Positions 43,290-43,333 of a DNA stretch of 43,333 nt are shown here, in pieces; position 1 is the stretch's first letter, and each line of letters opens with the position of its first letter. This DNA comes from an uncultured Lachnospiraceae bacterium (lineage in GTDB: Bacteria; Bacillota; Clostridia; Lachnospirales; Anaerotignaceae): NCBI GenBank assembly GCA_944383855.1, contig CALWRB010000020.1:1-43333 (forward strand). Direction: 5' to 3'. The notes beneath the pieces were generated by a model. The model saw only the letters and a list, made by a program, of their open reading frames with translations, was not told the DNA's origin and did no database searches. The position numbers and the translations under genes are program-made.

Positions 43290-43333
43290 ATGGCAAAAAG
43301 AAAATACACACATATCAAAATAATTGAACCAAA
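43290..43333 (+). CDS. Transposase OrfA-like N-terminus, partial
   Basis: Only 14 codons are visible, starting at ATG 43290 (MAKRKYTHIKIIEP...). Such Lys/Arg-Tyr-Thr-His starts are common in IS3-family OrfA proteins of Clostridia, which open with a helix-turn-helix. The likely SD GAGGGGG (43275-43281) is inside the 3' arm of the hairpin. Identification rests on a very short segment and on the terminal-repeat-like sequence upstream. Confidence 0.45.
   Translation, partial: MAKRKYTHIKIIEP

Larger units (their letters stand above)
43210..43333 (+). mobile_element. Probable left end of an IS3-family insertion sequence (truncated by the window)
   Basis: TGAACTGAACC at 43210-43220 followed by AAAAACGGACA resembles the terminal repeats of IS150-like IS3 elements. 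A strong hairpin and the start of a transposase-like frame follow. The other end lies outside the window, so the boundary is tentative. Confidence 0.45.

Overview
The window looks like chromosome of an anaerobic, low-GC Gram-positive bacterium of the class Clostridia, most likely in or near the Lachnospirales. This rests on a Gram-positive-type PolC, the block rpsB-tsf-pyrH-frr-uppS-cdsA-dxr-rseP-ispG-polC, a T-box in front of leuS, strong purine-rich ribosome binding sites, two rubrerythrins, the MEP isoprenoid route, RqcH, and DUF1836 and MarR regulators. No strain-level identification is possible from the sequence alone. No rRNA, tRNA, CRISPR array or prophage was recognised.

Layout. Positions 1-1350 hold gap with its own promoter and terminator. 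Positions 1400-4950 hold a LysR regulator, a duplicated DUF1538 membrane protein and a tandem PII-like protein, probably one regulated transport locus. Positions 5041-7690 hold a rubrerythrin (minus strand), an unrecognised helical protein with a His/Cys-rich metal-binding tail, and a small VOC/glyoxalase protein. Positions 7766-9849 hold psuK-psuG for pseudouridine breakdown, with a DNA-binding domain fused to the kinase. Positions 9878-22620 hold the conserved translation, UMP kinase, isoprenoid, phospholipid and replication cluster, with a structured rpsB leader and hairpins after rpsB and tsf. Positions 22621-29117 hold a gene-poor stretch, rqcH (minus strand), an unknown zinc-ribbon protein behind a structured leader, a YkuE-like phosphoesterase, a cyclophilin and a membrane-anchored HtrA. 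Positions 29136-34666 hold a divergent DUF1836 regulator / hemolysin III pair and a marR-ABC-ABC multidrug exporter operon. Positions 34720-37544 hold T-box-controlled leuS. Positions 37545-38740 are an AT-rich, repeat-bearing region without genes. Positions 38743-43156 hold an M16C metallopeptidase (minus), a reverse rubrerythrin under a PerR-type box, and a DedA protein (minus). The right edge appears to be the left end of an IS3-like element.

How the parts work together. The central cluster couples ribosomal protein S2, EF-Ts and ribosome recycling factor with UMP kinase, undecaprenyl-PP synthesis (DXP reductoisomerase, IspG, UppS), CDP-diacylglycerol synthesis, site-2 proteolysis and chromosome replication. 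The accessory loci concern redox or metal stress (two rubrerythrins, His-rich protein, VOC protein), drug efflux, nucleoside salvage and probably small-nutrient transport. The least described parts are the DUF1538/tandem-PII pair, the CxCGHxHHH-tailed protein, the DUF1836 operator pair, and the structured leader of the zinc-ribbon gene.
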